Translations under genes and position numbers: made by a program
From: Daphnia carinata
Taxonomy: Eukaryota > Arthropoda > Branchiopoda > Diplostraca > Daphniidae
Reading direction: 5' to 3'
Assembly: GCF_022539665.2 (NCBI RefSeq)
Contig: NC_081338.1
Coordinates: forward strand, 5,269,679 to 5,333,678
Length of the DNA stretch: 64,000 nt
The notes under the pieces: generated by a model
What the model saw: only the letters and a program-made list of their open reading frames with translations
What the model was told of the DNA's origin: nothing
The model's database searches: none
Shown here: piece by piece, positions 10,446 through 22,630 of the stretch
Layout of the letters: each line of letters begins with the position of its first letter
Numbering within the stretch: position 1 is the first letter of the stretch

Positions 10446-11160
10446 TAAAAAAAAAGTTTTGTTTACAATTGAATGAAGGGGAAGGAGCGGAAGGAATAAG
10501 GATGACTTTGTTTTGATGCTTCAAACGATTCTGTGTGCTGAATTGATTGAGGGCCCATGTTGAGCTTTTGTTTGATTTTTGTTTTCTTGTTGAATGGCGA
10601 ACAGCTGAAGGAACGTTAGTGCGTGAGGAGAGACGACAATGGCATAATTTGTTAAGAAATAAGTATGCTGTTAAAGCGGAAAATTTTTTTAATCGTTACG
10701 GCCATTGTCACCTCTCTGCAGCACCTCGCTTTCACTCGGTTATCACGATACCTCCAAATTTGCAGCATTTGTAATTGGATTTCACAAGGTTAGATTGGGA
10801 CGGAAGGAAGAATTGATGACAATGATCGTTTTTGATACTTTGAAAACCTGTTCGCTGTTTAAGTACTTTATGTACTGTATAAGTGGACAGGTTTTCTTAG
10901 TCAGAAATGATCCGTTTTTCATTCATTCACTTACGTTCCTTTATAACTATGATGCCGTCTATTTGCAGTCTTTGTAAACTACTTGGCATAATTGATGCCA
11001 TTTGAACAAGAAAAAGAAATCAACAAAAAGCGCAACGTGCGTACTTAAGAAGTACCCAGATTTTTTTTAGCATTGAAACACAGTCATCGTTATGCCTCTC
11101 CATCTTTTCCTTTCATTCGATTTCTTCCCTAAAATCAACGTTTTTGTTACCCCAGATTGT
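10446..11160. repeat. 3' flank of RP1, duplicated behind RP3
   Basis: Blocks around 10610-10740 and 10790-10930 are closely matched at 30565-30680 and 30740-30870, for example TATGCTGTTAAAGCGGAAA and GAAGAATTGATGACAATGAT. The homology shows that RP1 and RP3 were copied with about 0.5 kb of 3' flank. No gene is seen. Confidence 0.6.
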
Positions 11161-12760
11161 AATTTCGGAAAATAATTTGGATCTTGAAAATAAAAATGTA
11201 AAAAAATACTTCAAATGAATTCTTGTGTTTTAATATTTAGTAGATAAATAAGGTTGCTTAAAACAAAATACTTCAGAATTTGACGAATTTGAAAAATTGT
11301 ATCCTTTAACTCACAAGTTAAAGTATACAAAATAGCAGGTGAAAGTCACCAGAAATTCTAAAATAGGTATAGTACGGTACAAAACTAAAAGAAAAAAGGG
11401 AGGAAGGAAGGCGGAATAAACACTTGCTGACATGTTCGGTAAAAATTTTAAATAGTTATTGCACAGCATCTCAGGTGACTGTTAAATGTTGTAACAAACA
11501 AATGCTAAAATCAAAAAGACCATTTCGAAACTCGAAAAGATATAGACCTCTATTCAAGACTACGATCGCTTAGATTGTACGACACACTACTGAAAGCAGA
11601 AACGAATGTGGATGTTATCAGAGAGAAATCGCCTTACGCCAATTTCCTCGGCCGTCGACTCCTCTACAACCTCTACCTCCAAACTTTGAAGTATCAGGGA
11701 ATTGGTGTTACTAGTTCGTAAATCAACGTATACCAACTAGCAGGTGGTAAAATTATCAAAGATGTTTGCGCAACTAATAGAACAAAAAGGAAAAAAATGG
11801 GGAGGGGGAGAATTCCATACACAAAGACCTAATCCATAAAAATTCACGCAGTTGGTCCACAACACCTACGAAGATGCCTATAGAACCCTCGTCTTTAAGT
11901 ATTCAGAAAGAGCTTACCTTGTGGCGAAAAACGCAGGAAGAGAGGTAAATGACCTTCACGCTGGTCAAGTTAATCCAATGGGCTTCTCCTGGATATCTGA
12001 GAAGAAGGAAAAAAATGCGATGTTTAGCAAAGGAATTCGAAATTCAGAACGCTAGCAAATGCTGTACATTTAAGAGGTTCTAAAGCGCAGTTGACCAAGG
12101 TCAGACTCTTGTACCTACCGGAGCAAGGAAAAGAGGGACAGTGAACCCTCATAGGTGATCCAAGTGGAGCGCTAGTTGAGGAAATGGGTCGTGATCCACG
12201 TACGCTGGCCGAACGAGAAAAAGCGAAAGACGTTCTGCTCCGGCTTTAAGAAGAGCTCCGTAACGTTACCACCCATAAAAATCTGTTATGATAAGGTAAC
12301 AAAGAGCAAAATATATTAGCCGAACTTTAATTGATAGGAAAAGGGAAGAAACAATAAGCAATCCTGTCGCCTACAGTAAAGGAGATCCAGTTATTCTACG
12401 CAATTCTCAAAGCCGCAGACAGAAAAACAACGGTGGGAACAAAATTTGCATTACCAACAAAGTTGAATGTCTTGTGATTGCTACTAAAATAAAATTTAAT
12501 TACTCAATTGGGGATCTTCAAACGTTTCAGAACTAAAGCAGGAAGCGCTTAAACAAAGCTCTGCATAATGCCAACACACTATTAATGATACTTTCGGATA
12601 GGCAACTTAATAGTTATTAGATAGTGCTGGTTATGCAACACGAATTTTACGAAAGCAACAGTTTTTTGGTTGACATTAGTTGCGCACGATGGAACACTTT
12701 TACTCTCCCCATTTCCTCCTTTTTTTGTGGGTTGTATGACACGCATAATATTAATATTAG
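11160..12760. repeat. Segmental duplicate with RP relics (first copy)
   Basis: This stretch is homologous throughout to 18040-19620. It contains scrambled relics of RP coding sequence: a coiled-coil piece (about 11500-11640, resembling RP1 10085-10205) and, directly after it, a piece of the CTCGGCCGTCGACTC retropepsin block (about 11640-11690). In an intact RP gene the retropepsin part comes first, so the order is rearranged. A second decayed frame (11852-12055) reads like coding sequence of unknown origin and has a counterpart at 18720-18870. Confidence 0.6.
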
Positions 12761-14229
12761 CTGACCACAATAATATTAAAATTGACCGCAGGATTAAAAT
12801 ATGCTATGGCTAACAATTCATACGGTGGCAAAACAATACAAGAAAATGCACGGCGAAGTGAAACGAATATAAGTCCAATCGAAATTTGACCAAAAAGACT
12901 TTGCATTCATGACGAACGTCTGGGTGAAAAATAAACAATGAAATCTTTGTTTTGACGCAGTTTTTGGCAATGTCCTACGTCGCGTCATTACCCCAAGTGT
13001 TTTTGTCAACTCCTACAAGTTACGTTCCTCGACAATCGCTACGGCGACATGGCTGCTAAAAAAACCCCAAACTAATCCGCCAAAAAAAAAACGAATGGCA
13101 TAAAGGCCCAATATTGCAACAGGTAGCGAATGGCACTAATAGACCCCTATTTAGCAACAAAAAGAAGGCGACTTTAATACAAAAGGTATTATGAACGATT
13201 TTCCCTGATGCAGTGGGCGTTGGTCTCTGAGGAATGTCTGGAGATGGATTTGATAAGATAATAATGGGCAAACAGAGAAAGGCTAGACAGCAAGGCCGCC
13301 AAAATCAAGAAGAATAGGTCACTAATAGAAAAATTGCCCGATGATTGACGTAGGATTTCAATGTACCGGTGTAAAAAAATATTACTAATGGACAGGTGGC
13401 TGCGCAAAAAAAAAAAAAAGAAAATGGCAAAACCTTTGATTCCTAACTGTTGATCATCCGACAGCTCGTAGCCCGTGGCTCAACCGGTACTTCGACAATT
13501 GTTACGGGAAACAGGTAAAAGCGATGAAATATGGTTGTATTCTATGTTCTGTCATCCTTGACAGACTAGCTCTTGCGGTCTAACAAAGCATGTTGGATGA
13601 AATGATCTTACTTCCGGTCACATTACAACACACGATTGTAATGCAACGAGAAATCAAAAACGCCCTACTTAATACCGAAATTTGCAATGGAACTAGATTC
13701 GTCTTCATTTAGTCCAACGAATCGAATTCGATGGAACTCAAATAATATCAAAAACAACAATAAAAAAACTGTGCTTTGCGGATGTTCCCTAAGTTTACAG
13801 GTGAGAGCACGATTGTCGTCTCCCCTCCAACCCCCCCAGAAAAGATTTAAAAAAAAAAATAGGCCATTAAGTTGAAGGTTACACTCAACAGGAGGCGAAT
13901 GGGGGACATTAGAAATAAAAAAAAGTCCTACAGAGTTCTTCCTCGGCCCCAATCTCTCTCCCCCCTCTCCCTTCCATTTGTACAACATCCTCCTGGCCGC
14001 ATGCCCGCACCACAGCGACTACCGTACAGCAGGGATACATTTCCTACGCCAAAGAGAAAGTCAGTCGCTATCCAGTTGTTGTACTGCACACAATGCACTC
14101 GACCAGTCGTCTTCGTCCTTCGTAGTTTTTGTTCCCGAGTTAAAATAAATAAAATAAAGAGGCAAAGAGAAACGACAGTTTGTGCTGAGGGACATCTCGT
14201 GTTTAGGACGCAGCAGATTCACCTGTCTG
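12761..14229. other. 5' region of the galactosyltransferase gene, no gene seen
   Basis: No exon with coding character. Runs of A near 13405 and pyrimidine-rich sequence near 13950-14000 are the only notable features. It probably includes the promoter and 5' UTR of the gene starting at 14230. Confidence 0.4.
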
Positions 14230-14384
14230 ATGGGAATGATTCGCGCAGGGTTCGCACGAGTCTCTTTCTCTGCTCTTTTCGTCGCTGTGATTTTCGCCTT
14301 CTGTTTGGTGTGCTTTCTCCTACAAGACGCTTTCATTTACACGCAGCCGCATCATCGAATGTTAGTTTGTGAAATTCTATTTCG

Positions 14385-14427
<43 letters not shown>

Positions 14428-16103
14428 GAGCTTCATCGTTAACTTTTGATTTCTTATCTGTGCGGGGTCAATGCGCAGTTTTCGGCTGGGCAATAGCCTT
14501 TTGTCCGATGGAAATGATGTGGCTATTCCAGTTGAGAAAGTGGAGGAGACAACAAAAATAAGCGTGGTTTCTTCAAACAGCCTAATCAAAGGTATCTTAC
14601 TCGTTCACACATAACTGGTTTCTTTTTTTTTTTTCAAAAAATAGTTTCAAATTTAGCGTCCATCAAGCAAAAACAGTCTCTCGTTTTCTTTTTGTTTACA
14701 GGTAATGGAGTGCGTAGCAAGGGCGCCGATTTGTTCCAGAAAGAGCGCATTCTGTGCTGGATTATGACGTCACCCGACAATCACAAAAAGAGAGCCATGG
14801 CAGTCAAAAATACTTGGGGAAAACGTTGCAATGTTCTACTTTTTATGAGTTCAGAAGAAGGTATCATTTCATTTCCACAATTTTTTCCCAAAATATTTTT
14901 AACATGATTTGCACAAATAAAAGATCCCAGTCTGCCGACCATCAAATTGCCTATAATCGAAGGGCGGGACCAACTTTGGGGTAAAACGAGAGAAGCATTT
15001 CGCCATATATGGAATCACTATCGAGATCAAGCTGATTGGTTTTTCAAAGCCGACGACGACACGTACGAAAATCCCTTCGCCTTTCAAAGAATTCGCTTAA
15101 TGAACCCGTCTGCAGGTACGCCATTCTGGAAAATATGCGTTATTTTCTTTCAGCTTACAACACATCGAAACCCTTGTGGTTTGGACATAAATTCAAGACC
15201 ATAGTGAAACAAGGCTACTTTAGCGGTGGCGCAGGTAAAACCACAGCTAAAATAAACTTGAACCCATTCAATTTAAATGTTGATTACAAAATAGGATACG
15301 TCCTTAGCAAAGAAGCTACTAGACGGTTCGTCGAAGAAGGGTATTAACATTTTGTGCATTTTACAAGATAGTTGATAAACAACTTTCCTTTTTTTTCTTT
15401 CACAGCTATTTTAACGTGCTACTCTGTCGACACGATCACGAGGGAGCGGAGGACGCAGAAATGGGTATGTGCACCTTTGGCAATATTTTCTCTTTGAAGA
15501 ATCGCAAATTTTACGTCTCCCTCCCCGTTTTATGCCACAGGAAAATGTATGAGTCGACTGAATGTGTCGGCCATGGACACGAGAGACGCCAAAGGCAGAG
15601 GAAGATTTTTCCCGTTTTTTCCCGAACAACACATTTTCCCTGGGAAAGTAACAAAGGACTACTGGTATTGGCAATCCATTTACTACCCCGCACAAGAGGT
15701 AACGCTATTTTTTTTAAAGATAACTATAAAGATATCGTCTCATTCTTCACGTTTCCAGGGATTGGAATGTTGTTCGGACAGTGCCATCTCTTTCCACTAT
15801 GTAAAGCCCGAACAGATGTACCTCCTCGAATATCTTATTTATCGGTTAAGGCCGTTCGGATTGGAGCCAGAAGACCGGCCAGCAACTCCAGATCCATCGC
15901 CAGACTTGGATTTGACTGCGACGCCTTGGTATGTTTCCGAAAAGCAATTCGAGGGCAATTCGGCTGGAGGTGAAGTAGTCCACAGCAGTACGAGTGCCAC
16001 CCCCACACTGAAAAGTAACAGATATACCATGAAAAATTACACAGAACGACTCAATGAGCTTATCAAAAGAACAGAAAGGGCAAGAAAATTGAAAATAACA
16101 TAA
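14230..16103 (+). CDS. T1: core-1 beta-1,3-galactosyltransferase (T-synthase, C1GALT1-like), complete
   Basis: This enzyme family transfers Gal from UDP-Gal to GalNAc-O-Ser/Thr in the Golgi, making the core-1 O-glycan. Nine exons in consistent phase give about 422 residues: 14230-14360, 14479-14591, 14702-14860, 14924-15062, 15116-15234, 15295-15340, 15406-15464, 15541-15698, 15759-16103. Exon 1 encodes a short cytoplasmic tail and a type II membrane anchor (about residues 12-32), exon 2 a stem. The donor-binding region has KADDDTY, split by a 53-base intron; FSGGAGYVLS and [14 protein letters not shown] follow, then a variable, Pro-rich C-terminal tail. Intron 1 carries a very long T run (about 14384-14419). 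Two broken relatives follow at 19700 and 31355, so this is the likely working gene of the array. Confidence 0.9.
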
Positions 16104-16786
16104 TATAGACTGCAGTCATTCGCTTGATTTGTTTCCAAATAACTATATTACCGTGATTATAATACATTAATCAAACGTTTTTATTTTCGTATTTTTTGCT
16201 CGTTAGTTAACTGAAGACAATGTCTTCTTTGAACTAGTAATGTAAAATAGGAAGACGTCAAATTCAACTAAGGAAAGCAGTAACGAGAGAAGTATCCCGT
16301 TACTGCTGATAACGGATGGCGTGTTTGCAAGTCATTAAAGAGAGTGCATTGGCCTGTCCAACAGTTCTGATAGCATGAAATCATACTTTCATACTCAGCT
16401 ACGTAACAGATATAAAATGCTAAAAATGCACATAGCTGGATAAGCGACAACTATTGCAAATTCAAAGCAAAGCCTATTCGCAGTTACTGTTATGTTTCTT
16501 GGTATGCCAACTACCCATTAACTTATTTAATTTTTTCACTACCACTGTGTGAAGCATTACAACGCACAAACACCGAGCAAGTCCGGCACAAATGAATCTG
16601 GGCTTTATTAAACTAATCTTTTTTTCAAACTCCTTTGTATGTAAATGTCTTATTGAACTATGTGAATAAAATTCTCCCAATGTTAAAAAACCACATTAGC
16701 CAATATTACAGTAAGCTACAAATTTTATATTTTAGGAAATAAGCCTGTTGAGTGCTCCCCTATCTTCGCCATTGCAGGCGAAAATT
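16104..16786. other. 3' flank of T1 and 5' flank of RP2
   Basis: The first 350 bases resemble the 3' flanks of T2 (20870) and T3 (32480), including the GAAGACGTCAAATTCAACTA word. A pyrimidine-rich acceptor-like site (ending TTGCAG at about 16777) stands 10 bases before the RP2 start codon, so RP2 may have a 5' UTR intron. No other gene is seen. Confidence 0.5.
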
Positions 16787-18007
16787 ATGAATAGACGTCT
16801 TCCAGCTGCGACAAAATCGAATACAGGCCAATATCAAATCACCCGCAAATACGCCAAAATGGACGGGCTACTTAACGAAATCATTGCCTATATTTTGACA
16901 ACGATATATTTGGTCCTTTGTTCGATTGCCTTTGCAAATTGCTTCATGGAGATTGCAAACACCATCTACTATGTACTTGTCAATTATCCTTTTACGCCAG
17001 AACCACCAAACTTCCCCATTCGAGCAGCAACTGCGTCACCGACATCTGACGTGGCTGAAGTGCCGAACACTACGGAAGTCATAACCCAGAGAGAAGTGGA
17101 GGGAACTCTTTCTGCCGTGTTGACTGAAATTCCAGGAGCGTCTTCATCAATGGAAAATGCCAACGATCGAGAAAACGTATCTGCGGATACAACCGATGTC
17201 CCTAACACACACCAGGTCGAAGAAACCGTGGAAGAACCAGTTATGGAAACTATGGTTCCGGTCATCGAAGAATTCACCGACGGCGAAAGCATCCCGAATG
17301 CCTCCATAACTGGTTTGATACCAGAAATGGTAAGCGACCCAGCGAACAAGGCAACTGAAACAGACGGGCAAAAAGACACAACCTCATGTCCAGCTAGACG
17401 AGTCACGTGCGCCGAAGAAGAAGAGGAAATTCCTAGGAAAAGTTCGAAGCTACCAGGATTCCTCGCACGAATGTACAACCTTTTGGGTAATCTATGCTTC
17501 CTGAGAGACTCTGATACGAAAATAACGGCATCCGTTCAGGTGACGATGAACGAGCAGCCGGTGGATATGGTGATCGACCCTGGGTGTTTCGAGTGCATCA
17601 TCAGCCATGATCAATGGATACAACTAGGTGAGCCGACACTGAAGGCTGTGTCGAAACCTGACTTCACTACATTCGAACGAAAGGGAAAATACAAAAATCG
17701 CGTCAAACCGAAAGAAATAGGAGGCTACTTTCAAGCTACAGTTCAATTACAAGAGCATAAAATGATTGTACCGGTCTATGTCGGCAAAAAAGACAAGATT
17801 ATGCCCAACTTCCTCGGCCGTCGGCTCATCTACAGTCTTCACCTAAACGCAGGTAACGCTCATCTGATTCAGACTACCGGGGAAAATGAAGCTGATTTCA
17901 ACAGAATGTTCGTTAAATCGCCGAAAAAGGTCAAAAACAAGAAAGTCTGTGGTGAATTAAAAACAGCTTTTGCAAAGATTCAAAAACTAAATTTATTGCT
18001 TGAGTGA
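16787..18007 (+). CDS. RP2: membrane-anchored retropepsin-like protein (406 aa, short form)
   Basis: Paralogue of RP1 and RP3. The first ATG in frame is at 16787; the frame is open a little further upstream without an ATG. The N-terminal part has a clear transmembrane segment (about residues 26-50, YILTTIYLVLCSIAF). An acidic linker, shared with RP1 (PVIEEFT, LIPEMV), and an amphipathic helix lead to the retropepsin-like domain: VDMVIDPGC (about 258-266) replaces the catalytic D-T/S-G, and NFLGRRLIYSL closes the domain (about 340-350). The protein then stops after a short basic tail and lacks the coiled coil of RP1 and RP3, which appears to have been deleted. The changed triplet suggests a non-catalytic role. 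Function unknown. Confidence 0.68.
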   Translation: MNRRLPAATKSNTGQYQITRKYAKMDGLLNEIIAYILTTIYLVLCSIAFANCFMEIANTIYYVLVNYPFTPEPPNFPIRAATASPTSDVAEVPNTTEVITQREVEGTLSAVLTEIPGASSSMENANDRENVSADTTDVPNTHQVEETVEEPVMETMVPVIEEFTDGESIPNASITGLIPEMVSDPANKATETDGQKDTTSCPARRVTCAEEEEEIPRKSSKLPGFLARMYNLLGNLCFLRDSDTKITASVQVTMNEQPVDMVIDPGCFECIISHDQWIQLGEPTLKAVSKPDFTTFERKGKYKNRVKPKEIGGYFQATVQLQEHKMIVPVYVGKKDKIMPNFLGRRLIYSLHLNAGNAHLIQTTGENEADFNRMFVKSPKKVKNKKVCGELKTAFAKIQKLNLLLE

Positions 18008-19625
18008 TATGAACGTTTCCTTGCTTCATTTTGGTCGTCATTTGTAAAATGATTTGTATCTCGAAAATAAAATTGTAAAAAATACTTCGATCGAATTCTT
18101 GTGTTTCAATATTTAGTAGAAAAATAAGGTTGCTTAAAACAAAATACTTCAGAATTTGACGAATGGTATACTTTAACTGGCAAGTTAAACTATATAAAAT
18201 AGCAGGTGATAGTCACCACAAATGCTAAAATAGGTATGGTACAGTACAAACTAAAAGAAACGAGGAAGGAAGGTGGAGGGAACTAAACGCATTAACACTT
18301 GCTGACATGTTCGGTAAACTTTTTAATAGTTATTGCACAACATCTCAGGGGACTGTTAAATATTGTAACAAACAAATGCTGAAATCAAAAAGACCATTTC
18401 GAAACTCGAAAAGATACAGGCCTATATACAAGACTACGATCACTTCGGTCATACGAGACACTACTGAAAACAGAAACGAATGTGGATGTTACTAGAGAGA
18501 TATCGCTTGCGCCTACTCATCTACAACCTCTACCTCCAATCCTACCTCTACCTCTAAACTTTGACGTATCAGGGAATTGGTGCAACTAGTTTGCAAATCA
18601 ACGTATACCATCTAGCAGGTGGTAAAACCATCAAAGATGATTGCGTAACTAATCAAATAAAAAGAAAAAATGGATAGGGAGAAAATCCCATGCACAAAGA
18701 CCTAATCCATAAAAATTCACGCAATTGATCCACAAAACCTACGAAGATGTCTATAGAACCCTCGTTTTTAAGTATTCAGAAAGAGCTTACCTTGTGGAGA
18801 ATAACGCAGGAAGAGAGGTAAATGACCTTCACGCTGGTCAAGTTAATCCAATAGGCTTCTGCTGAATATCTGAGAAGAAAAAAATGCGATGTTTAGCAAA
18901 CGATTTCGAAATTCAGAACGCTCGCAAATGCTGTACATTTAAGAGGTTCTAAAGCGCAGTTGACCAAGGTCTGACTCTTGTACCTACCGGAGCAAGGAAA
19001 AGGGGGACAGTGAACCCTCATAGGTGATCCAAGTGGGAGGCTAGTTGAGGAAATGGGTCTTGATCCACGTACGCTAGCCGAACGAGAAAAAGCGAAAGCG
19101 GATGACTGTCTCTACGTTCTGTTCCGGCTTTAAGAAGAGCTCCGTAACCTTACCGCACATAAAAATCTGTTAAGATAAGTTAACAAAGAACAACAAATAT
19201 TAGCTGAACTTTAATTAATAGGAAAAGGGAAGAAACAATAAGCAATTCTGACGCTTACAGTAAAAGAGATCCAGTTATTCTTCGCAATTCTCAAAACCGC
19301 AGAGAGAAAGATAACGGTGGGAAGAAAATTAGCATTACCAACGAAGTTGAGTGTCATGTGACTGCGACTAGTAAATGTAATCACTCAATTGGGAATCTTC
19401 AAGCGTTTCAGAACTAAAACAGGAAGCGCCTAAACAAAGCTCTGCATAATGCCAATGCACTATTAACGATATTTTCGGATGGGCAATTTTATAATTATTA
19501 GCTACTGCTGGTTATGCAACACACTTTACGAAAGGAACAGTTTTTTGTGGTGATATTAGTTGCACACGATGGAACACTTTTACTCTCGCCATTTCCTCCT
19601 TTTTCTGTGGATTATCTGACAGAGT
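18008..19625. repeat. Segmental duplicate with RP relics (second copy)
   Basis: Homologous along its length to 11160-12760, with the same decayed RP coiled-coil piece (about 18370-18490) and CTCATCTACAACCTC remnant near 18515. It ends where sequence of T-synthase intron 3 starts, marking a recombination junction at about 19626. The frame seen as a 67-codon ORF in the first copy is interrupted here, so it is not a conserved gene. Confidence 0.6.
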
Positions 19626-20863
19626 TAGGAAGAAGTTATCACTTGATTTTCACAATTTTGTTCCCAAAATATTTTTAACATGATTTGCATAAATAAAAGA
19701 TCCCAGTCTGCCGACCATCAAATTGCCTATAATCGAAGGGCGGGACCAACTTTGGGGTAAAACGAGAGAAGCATTTCGCCATATATGGAATCACTATCGA
19801 GATCAAGCTGATTGGTTTTTCAAAGCCGACGACGACACGTACGAAAATCCCTTCGCCTTTCAAAGAATTCGCTTAATGAACCCGTCTGCAGGTACGCCAT
19901 TCTGGAAAATATGCGTTATTTTCTTTCAGCTTACAACACATCGAAACCCTTGTGGTTTGGACATAAATTCAAGACCATAGTGAAACAAGGCTACTTTAGC
20001 GGTGGCGCAGGTAAAACCACAGCTAAAATAAACTTGAACCCATTCAATTTAAATGTTGATTACAAAATAGGATACGTCCTTAGCAAAGAAGCTACTAGAC
20101 GGTTCGTCGAAGAAGGGTATTAACATTTTGTGCATTTTACAAGATAGTTGATAAACAACTTTCCTTTTTTTTCTTTCACAGCTATTTTAACGTGCTACTC
20201 TGTCGACACGATCACGAGGGAGCGGAGGACGCAGAAATGGGTATGTGCACCTTTGGCAATATTTTCTCTTTGAAGAATCGCAAATTTTACGTCTCCCTCC
20301 CCGTTTTATGCCACAGGAAAATGTATGAGTCGACTGAATGTGTCGGCCATGGACACGAGAGACGCCAAAGGCAGAGGAAGATTTTTCCCGTTTTTTCCCG
20401 AACAACACATTTTCCCTGGGAAAGTAACAAAGGACTACTGGTATTGGCAATCCATTTACTACCCCGCACAAGAGGTAACGCTATTTTTTTTAAAGATAAC
20501 TACACATCATACTAACACATCAAAACCCTTGTGGTTTGGGCATAAATTCAAGATCATAGTAAAACCATGGGTCAAATGTACCTTCTAGAATACCTGATTT
20601 ATCGGTTAAGGCCGTACGGATTGGAGCCAGAAGACCGGCCAGCAACTCCAGATCCATCGCCAGACTTGGATTTAACAGCGACGCCTTGGTATGTTTCCGA
20701 AAAGCAATTCGAGGGCAATTCCGCTGGAGGTGAAGTAATCCACAGCAGTACCAGTGCCACCCCCACACTGAAAACTAACAGATATACCATGAAAAATTAC
20801 ACAGAACGACTCAATGAGCTTATCAAAATAACAGAAAGGGCAAGAAAATTGAAAATAACATAA
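19626..20863 (+). pseudogene. T2: truncated, mosaic copy of the T-synthase gene
   Basis: Exons 4-8 of the T1 gene (19700-19838, 19892-20010, 20071-20116, 20182-20240, 20317-20474) are present and look almost identical to T1 including introns. The homology starts inside intron 3, so the membrane anchor, stem and first catalytic exon are missing. The 5' part of exon 9 is replaced by a divergent fragment of exon 5 (about 20505-20560, CCCTTGTGGTTTGGGCAT), and the remaining exon 9 (from about 20573) matches T3 better than T1. The acceptor and the exon 9 region around DSAISFHYV are lost. A functional enzyme cannot be made from this copy alone. Confidence 0.8.
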
Positions 20864-21860
20864 TATAGACTGCAGTCATTTGCTTGATTTGTTTCCAAAT
20901 AACTATGTTAACGTGATAATACATTAATCGAACACTTTTATTTTCGCATTTTTTTCTTTTACTGAACTGAAGACAATGTCTTCTTTGAACAAGTAAAATA
21001 GGAAGACGTCAAATTCAACTAACGAAAGCAACAACGAGAGAAGTATCCCGTTACTGCTTATAACGGATGGCGTGATTACACGTCATTAAAGAGAGTGCAT
21101 TGGCCTGCAAAGTCTTCCAACAGTTCTGATAGCATGAATTCATGCTTTCATACCCAGTTACGTAAACAGATACAAAAATGCTAAAAATGCACACAGCTGG
21201 CTAAGTGACAACTATGGTAAATTCAAAGCAAAACCTGTTCACAGTTTCTGTCATGTTTCTTGGTATGCCAATATCCCACTATCTTATTCAATTCACATTC
21301 TTTTCGACTACAACATTCAAAGTTCAACGCACCAGATGCATGAAATGTTGGCTTTTGAGCTAGCAAGCTGTCTGATGGTAGAACACTCCACTTAGAAATA
21401 TAGTTGTCCGAATGAAGCTTGCTTTTTACATTGACTTTAGTTAAACTTTAAAATACCTTTTAAGTATTCCCCGGAACTTGGTGATGTGCAAACCACTGTG
21501 CTGCATACAGGGGATAGGACAGCAATCATGCAATTTCTTAGCCTCCAAAATGAAAATCCAACATCAGCTAAAACAATCAGAAAAAAAATACAGTGTCATT
21601 TAGTATCTGTTGATTGAACACTGCTTGTATATTACCTGAAAGGGGATACAGGCGGATACGCCATTTTCTTCATCCACTGCAAGCATGACTTTCCACAGCA
21701 CGTCATCTGCTTGAGTCATTATTGCCGGGTAACGGTTAATCTCGACAAATCGACATAAAATGTCAAAATCATAGGTTGTGGTACTTGAGGATGAGAAAAT
21801 CTCGAAATTAAGCATGGTCAGAACGGTTCGCTTCTTTAAGTAACATTCTTTAGTCAATGA
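20864..21860. repeat. Duplicated 3' flank shared by T2 and T3
   Basis: About 1 kb closely matches 32478-33430, including a decayed minus-strand frame (21857-21600) whose relative is at 33407-33207. Both frames share words such as NRYPA and the DDVLWK-coding sequence but are shifted against each other, so no working gene is claimed. The homology ends near the inverted RP relic at 33435 in the other copy. Confidence 0.6.
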
Positions 21861-22630
21861 CTAGCATAAAGCGTGTGGGTGGACGCTCTGACGGGCACAA
21901 CCATCTTTCGGTCGAATCGATAATATTTGAATGTGACCACCACAGCTGCTAAAAGCCTATTCATCAATTCCCGTACCATTCGCCACAACGCCACATAAAA
22001 TGTAATGCATTTTAAAATTCAATTGGGCTTAAGCTCAATTAAATTTAAACATGCTTTTGTCGCATGAATCGATTTTTCTCTCGTTCTGCTCGAGTATCAA
22101 AAATTGGCTGAAAAAAAGAAGCCAAAACGCTCTCCCGAAAATTATCGATTGGATTAAAAGCAGATCTTGAAACGGGGTAAAATTTAAAAAAGTTAAATGC
22201 CTCGACGGGGTCTGGCTTCTACTTGACTTGTGATGAACTGCTCAAGTGATTAATGGAGCTACTGGGGGCAAACAATGGACTTGAAAGAGTAATGAATTGT
22301 ATCCCTCTATGATTGCGATTGATTTTAGCAGCCTTGATAATCTACATTGATCCTTAATAACAAAACACATTATGTAAACAAAAAGCTGTCTAGAACAAAA
22401 CAAAATTTACGTTAAATAACAAATATCTTTTTTTTCTAGATAGATTAAGATTTTTTTGTAAAGGGAGATAGTTGAGAGTATGGATTAGCCGGATATGATT
22501 TTCATAAAAATAGTTAAAGCCAGCCGGAAGAGACACGGAAAATATCGGGTATGGCAAATGATAGGGAGCTAGATGAGATTCTCAAGTTTCTAAATTCAAT
22601 TATCTAGTCTACACGATGGGCCTAATCTGT
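21861..22630. other. Intergenic, nothing recognised
   Basis: AT-rich, without an exon of convincing character. It includes the 3' end region of the transporter gene on the minus strand. Confidence 0.4.

Noticed and set aside
14384-14419. Long T run as a possible terminator or retroposed poly-A tail
   Set aside because: It lies in intron 1 of the T-synthase gene with good splice sites on both sides, and no target-site duplication was seen; a simple repeat is enough.
15063-15115. Continuous frame through the DDDTYEN region suggesting an alternative protein
   Set aside because: Splicing GT at 15063 to AG at 15115 restores the family sequence DDDTYAILENM; the read-through frame has no family match and soon stops.
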